A stretch of DNA of 8,499 nt from Spirochaetaceae bacterium (GTDB lineage: Bacteria; Spirochaetota; Spirochaetia; Treponematales; Breznakiellaceae), in the NCBI GenBank assembly GCA_031268255.1, contig JAIRXO010000099.1, forward strand, positions 1 to 8,499. The letters run 5' to 3'. Made by a program: the position numbers and the translations under genes. Every line of letters begins with the position of its first letter. The first letter of the stretch is position 1. Below, piece after piece: positions 7,501-8,499 of the stretch. Under the pieces are notes generated by a model. It did not search any database, was not told the DNA's origin, and saw only the letters and a program-made list of their open reading frames with translations.

Positions 7501-8252
7501 CCGGGCTTGAGGTTTTTAAGATCGGCAAAGTAGGTTTCGGCTTTTACATAGGTGTTGAGCCTTGAGGAGACGTTTTTCTTGACGCCGCTCATCTGGTCTG
7601 AGCTGGTTATTTTAACCAGTTCGTTCCCGTTAAGGTCCACATAGGTCATTTCAAGATACAGGGGCCGCTCTTCGGTCTCCCAGAGTATGCGGGGAAGGTT
7701 ATGGTAGTTGGTGTCGTTTTCGGGATTGGTAGAGGGAGAATAGCCGCCTGTGGGGAGAGGCTCGCTGGGAACCCAGGAGCTTCCCTGGCCGTCAAGAACC
7801 CATTCCCGCTTTTTAATGAGACTGCCTGTCTTGTAAGAGAGAAAATGCCTGTAGGCATCTTCGTCCGGTTCGAGGCCGGCGGCATAAAGTATATCCCTGT
7901 CCCTGTCGTAGAGAAAATCAGCCACCCGCTTTGCCGTATCCGTACTGGCCCTTTCAATCTGTTCTGTGGCCGAACTGTTAAGGGCGGCTACAGAATCTTC
8001 TACCGCCATGCTCCCCAGTTCGGCCAGGGCCTCGTTTGCCCTGACGGTCAGTTCCTGGGTACGGCGGTTTAATTCCCTGCCCAGATTGACCGCCTGACGC
8101 CAGGCCATAAAGGTGAGCAGTAAAAGGGGAATGACTTTTATAATGACAAATATAATAATCAATTTGGCCCTCATGCCGAGGCCCATTTTCGAGATGATTT
8201 TTTCGACAGAACGCTGCAACGAATGAACAAAATTTTTCATTATATAGGACAT
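4488..8252 (-). CDS. Membrane-bound hybrid sensor histidine kinase: Cache-like sensor, HAMP, two PAS, HisKA, HATPase, receiver
   Basis: 1254 residues. A short cytoplasmic N-terminus precedes TM1 (about 29-50). A large extracytoplasmic sensor (about 51-545) resembles double-Cache ligand-binding domains, including IIRWAAPVVRNGAVAGYVTL (304-323), a Cys/His-rich patch KCRSICHPRHH (362-372) and NNAPQCIGW (441-449). TM2 is about 546-568 and HAMP about 569-617. PAS domains lie near 618-715 and 728-840, then a helical linker. HisKA contains MSHEIRTPMN (877-886) with phosphorylated His879. The ATPase domain has LINLLGNAVKFT (995-1006), DTGIG (1034-1038) and GGTGLGLA (1063-1070). The receiver (about 1124-1245) has Asp1130/1131, phospho-acceptor Asp1177, Thr1209 and Lys1231, so kinase and receiver both look intact. 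It should autophosphorylate on sensing an external small molecule and pass phosphate to its own receiver; no output partner is visible. Neither the ATG at 8250-8252 nor that at 8238-8240 has a clear ribosome site, so the start is uncertain by four codons. Confidence 0.93.
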   Translation of the reverse strand: MSYIMKNFVHSLQRSVEKIISKMGLGMRAKLIIIFVIIKVIPLLLLTFMAWRQAVNLGRELNRRTQELTVRANEALAELGSMAVEDSVAALNSSATEQIERASTDTAKRVADFLYDRDRDILYAAGLEPDEDAYRHFLSYKTGSLIKKREWVLDGQGSSWVPSEPLPTGGYSPSTNPENDTNYHNLPRILWETEERPLYLEMTYVDLNGNELVKITSSDQMSGVKKNVSSRLNTYVKAETYFADLKNLKPGEIYVSEVTGAYVRSRLIGMYTPESAAARGLAFTPEEEAYAGRENPNGRRFKGIIRWAAPVVRNGAVAGYVTLALDHDHIMEFTDHITPMNERYVEMPSAYEGNYAFIWDYKCRSICHPRHHSIVGYNSETGEPEIPWLEEDIYNDWQASGLSYVEFIKDVPVFQGQSRDKKPAPSLTAAGLVGLDGRYLNNAPQCIGWFDLTREGGSGSFLILWSGIWKPNTAATIPYYTGRYGASKRGFGFVAIGAGLEDFQRPARQTEEALNTIITNTGNDLSMASNDTRGAITSNLISTTLRLVVSAGLMILLVVFIAIWMASVFTESITSLIQGISRFRSGERHFRFNARVKDELGTLADSFDEMADSLVESDRGPLIITGMDGRVIYANDMALQAVGKDLSSLLGAHYSEISIYPHDSVYDPVSALKEGREPEIFYLEKAKRHFKGAATYLTSKEGKNIGYIITSADVTEIIEQQKKTAEQKVLLDTIFASSPDLIWYHDGSSFLAANPRYASFAGVGPLDLIGRDVREVIPQDYLDRFMESSGQAVESQQPLYIEENLKFADGHEEVLDTVITPIFDGDGSLVGVLGYGRDVSARVAIEKKLRSTQLELEKAVLDANNANAHKGDFLARMSHEIRTPMNAIIGMTGIVRKKLADPDFNMEQVHSDIRQIETSSQHLLGLLNDILDISKIEAGKIDISEEAVDFFKLANTVATIIRPRCDEKSIVFNTFFSLTPPALYTCDSLRLRQVLINLLGNAVKFTPEGGTIDFTIAEKEKKGNKTTLYFSVRDTGIGISEASLAALFRPFEQANSQIAKRYGGTGLGLAISRSIVQLFGGEISVRTKEGEGSLFSFELSLESVSAGEEETPAAEDAAGKLSGKRALLVDDVIINRVIAMNLLEHTGMAIDEADDGINAVNMFAASEPGTYDIIYMDVQMPNMSGYEASRAIRDLDRSDAKTVPIVAVTANAFKDDIDKAIQEGMNAHLAKPMEADKLIDVTFRLLGLRQAPPR

Positions 8253-8267
8253 AGTACTTTTTTATGG

Positions 8268-8333
8268 GGTGTTTTTTCAATAGAGTTGCTGGATACCTTC
8301 AACTTAATAGAACGGATTCCGCTAAAAAACACC
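8268..8333. repeat. Ten-base inverted repeat upstream of the kinase gene
   Basis: GGTGTTTTTT (8268-8277) and AAAAAACACC (8324-8333) are perfect inverse copies 46 nt apart. The right arm is part of the terminator hairpin and U-tract of the upstream gene, and the left arm lies just before the kinase start. The homopolymer runs make chance occurrence less unlikely. Confidence 0.4.
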
Positions 8334-8342
8334 GCTTTGCGG
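8324..8342 (-). terminator. Probable intrinsic terminator after the rightmost gene
   Basis: On the minus strand, CCGC-AAA-GCGG (8342-8332) forms a short GC stem followed by TG and six T residues (8329-8324), 11 nt beyond the TAA of the rightmost gene. The 4-bp stem is short, so termination may be partial. It separates the kinase gene from its upstream neighbour and suggests the kinase has its own promoter in 8253-8323. Confidence 0.5.
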
Positions 8343-8353
8343 CTCCATCTGCG

Positions 8354-8499
8354 TTACTGGTCAATTCTAAACAGTTTCTTTACCAGGCGTACCAGGGCGT
8401 TAAGGATTTTTCTCACCGGACCCGGATATTTAAGCCTGTTGAGTTCTTTTGTGGCGGCGTTGATTTCTTCGGGCGAAAAATCCTCCCGCTGGAGATTTT
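8354..8499 (-). CDS. C-terminal end of an unrecognised protein (5' end outside window)
   Basis: Only the last 47 codons and a TAA (8354-8356) are visible. The reading frame was chosen because the other two minus-strand frames hit stops within 30 codons, while this one gives a plausible charged tail: SPEEINAATKELNRL followed by a basic, amphipathic helix-like end, ILNALVRLVKKLFRIDQ. No family can be named. The amphipathic basic end could lie against a membrane surface, but that is only a possibility. It runs in the same direction as the kinase gene, with 101 nt and a likely terminator between them. Confidence 0.6.
   Translation of the reverse strand, partial: NLQREDFSPEEINAATKELNRLKYPGPVRKILNALVRLVKKLFRIDQ

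Noticed and set aside
1..8499. tRNA, rRNA, CRISPR, insertion sequence or attachment site
   Set aside because: Reading the few intergenic stretches on both strands showed no cloverleaf-like block, repeat array, transposase or target duplication.

Overview
The window looks like chromosomal DNA of an anaerobic, fermentative bacterium of moderate G+C. The hybrid-kinase architecture and the split transketolase would suit a Treponema-like spirochaete or a clostridium. This is a weak inference: no rRNA or other phylogenetic marker is present. Nearly all of the sequence is coding. I see no insertion sequence, CRISPR array, tRNA or phage gene.

Left part (1-3803, minus strand): a tight four-gene operon. 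Reading in transcription order it encodes alanine dehydrogenase (ald), the N-terminal transketolase subunit, the C-terminal transketolase subunit, and a class III PLP aminotransferase of the glutamate-1-semialdehyde aminomutase type that runs off the left edge. Gaps between genes are 2, 16 and 23 nt, and each downstream gene has a good Shine-Dalgarno sequence. Middle (3804-4029): an AT-rich divergent promoter region with small inverted and direct repeats. An Lrp/AsnC-type regulator (4030-4482) is transcribed the other way and is the obvious candidate controller of the operon.

Right part: a 1254-residue membrane hybrid histidine kinase (4488-8252, minus strand) has its stop codon only 5 nt from the end of the Lrp gene, in convergent orientation. 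It has a large extracytoplasmic Cache-like sensor, then HAMP, two PAS domains, HisKA, HATPase and a receiver. Upstream of it are a short intergenic stretch with a probable intrinsic terminator and the last 47 codons of an unrecognised gene on the same strand.

Working together (inference): the aminotransferase plus alanine dehydrogenase make a classic deamination cycle. Amine plus pyruvate gives aldehyde plus alanine, and Ald returns alanine to pyruvate, ammonium and NADH. Joining this to a two-subunit transketolase suggests that the aldehyde or keto product is joined to, or split from, a ketol unit. The transketolase has Asn where characterised enzymes carry an acceptor-reading Asp, which fits an unusual substrate. 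This operon is the best candidate here for an undescribed pathway.
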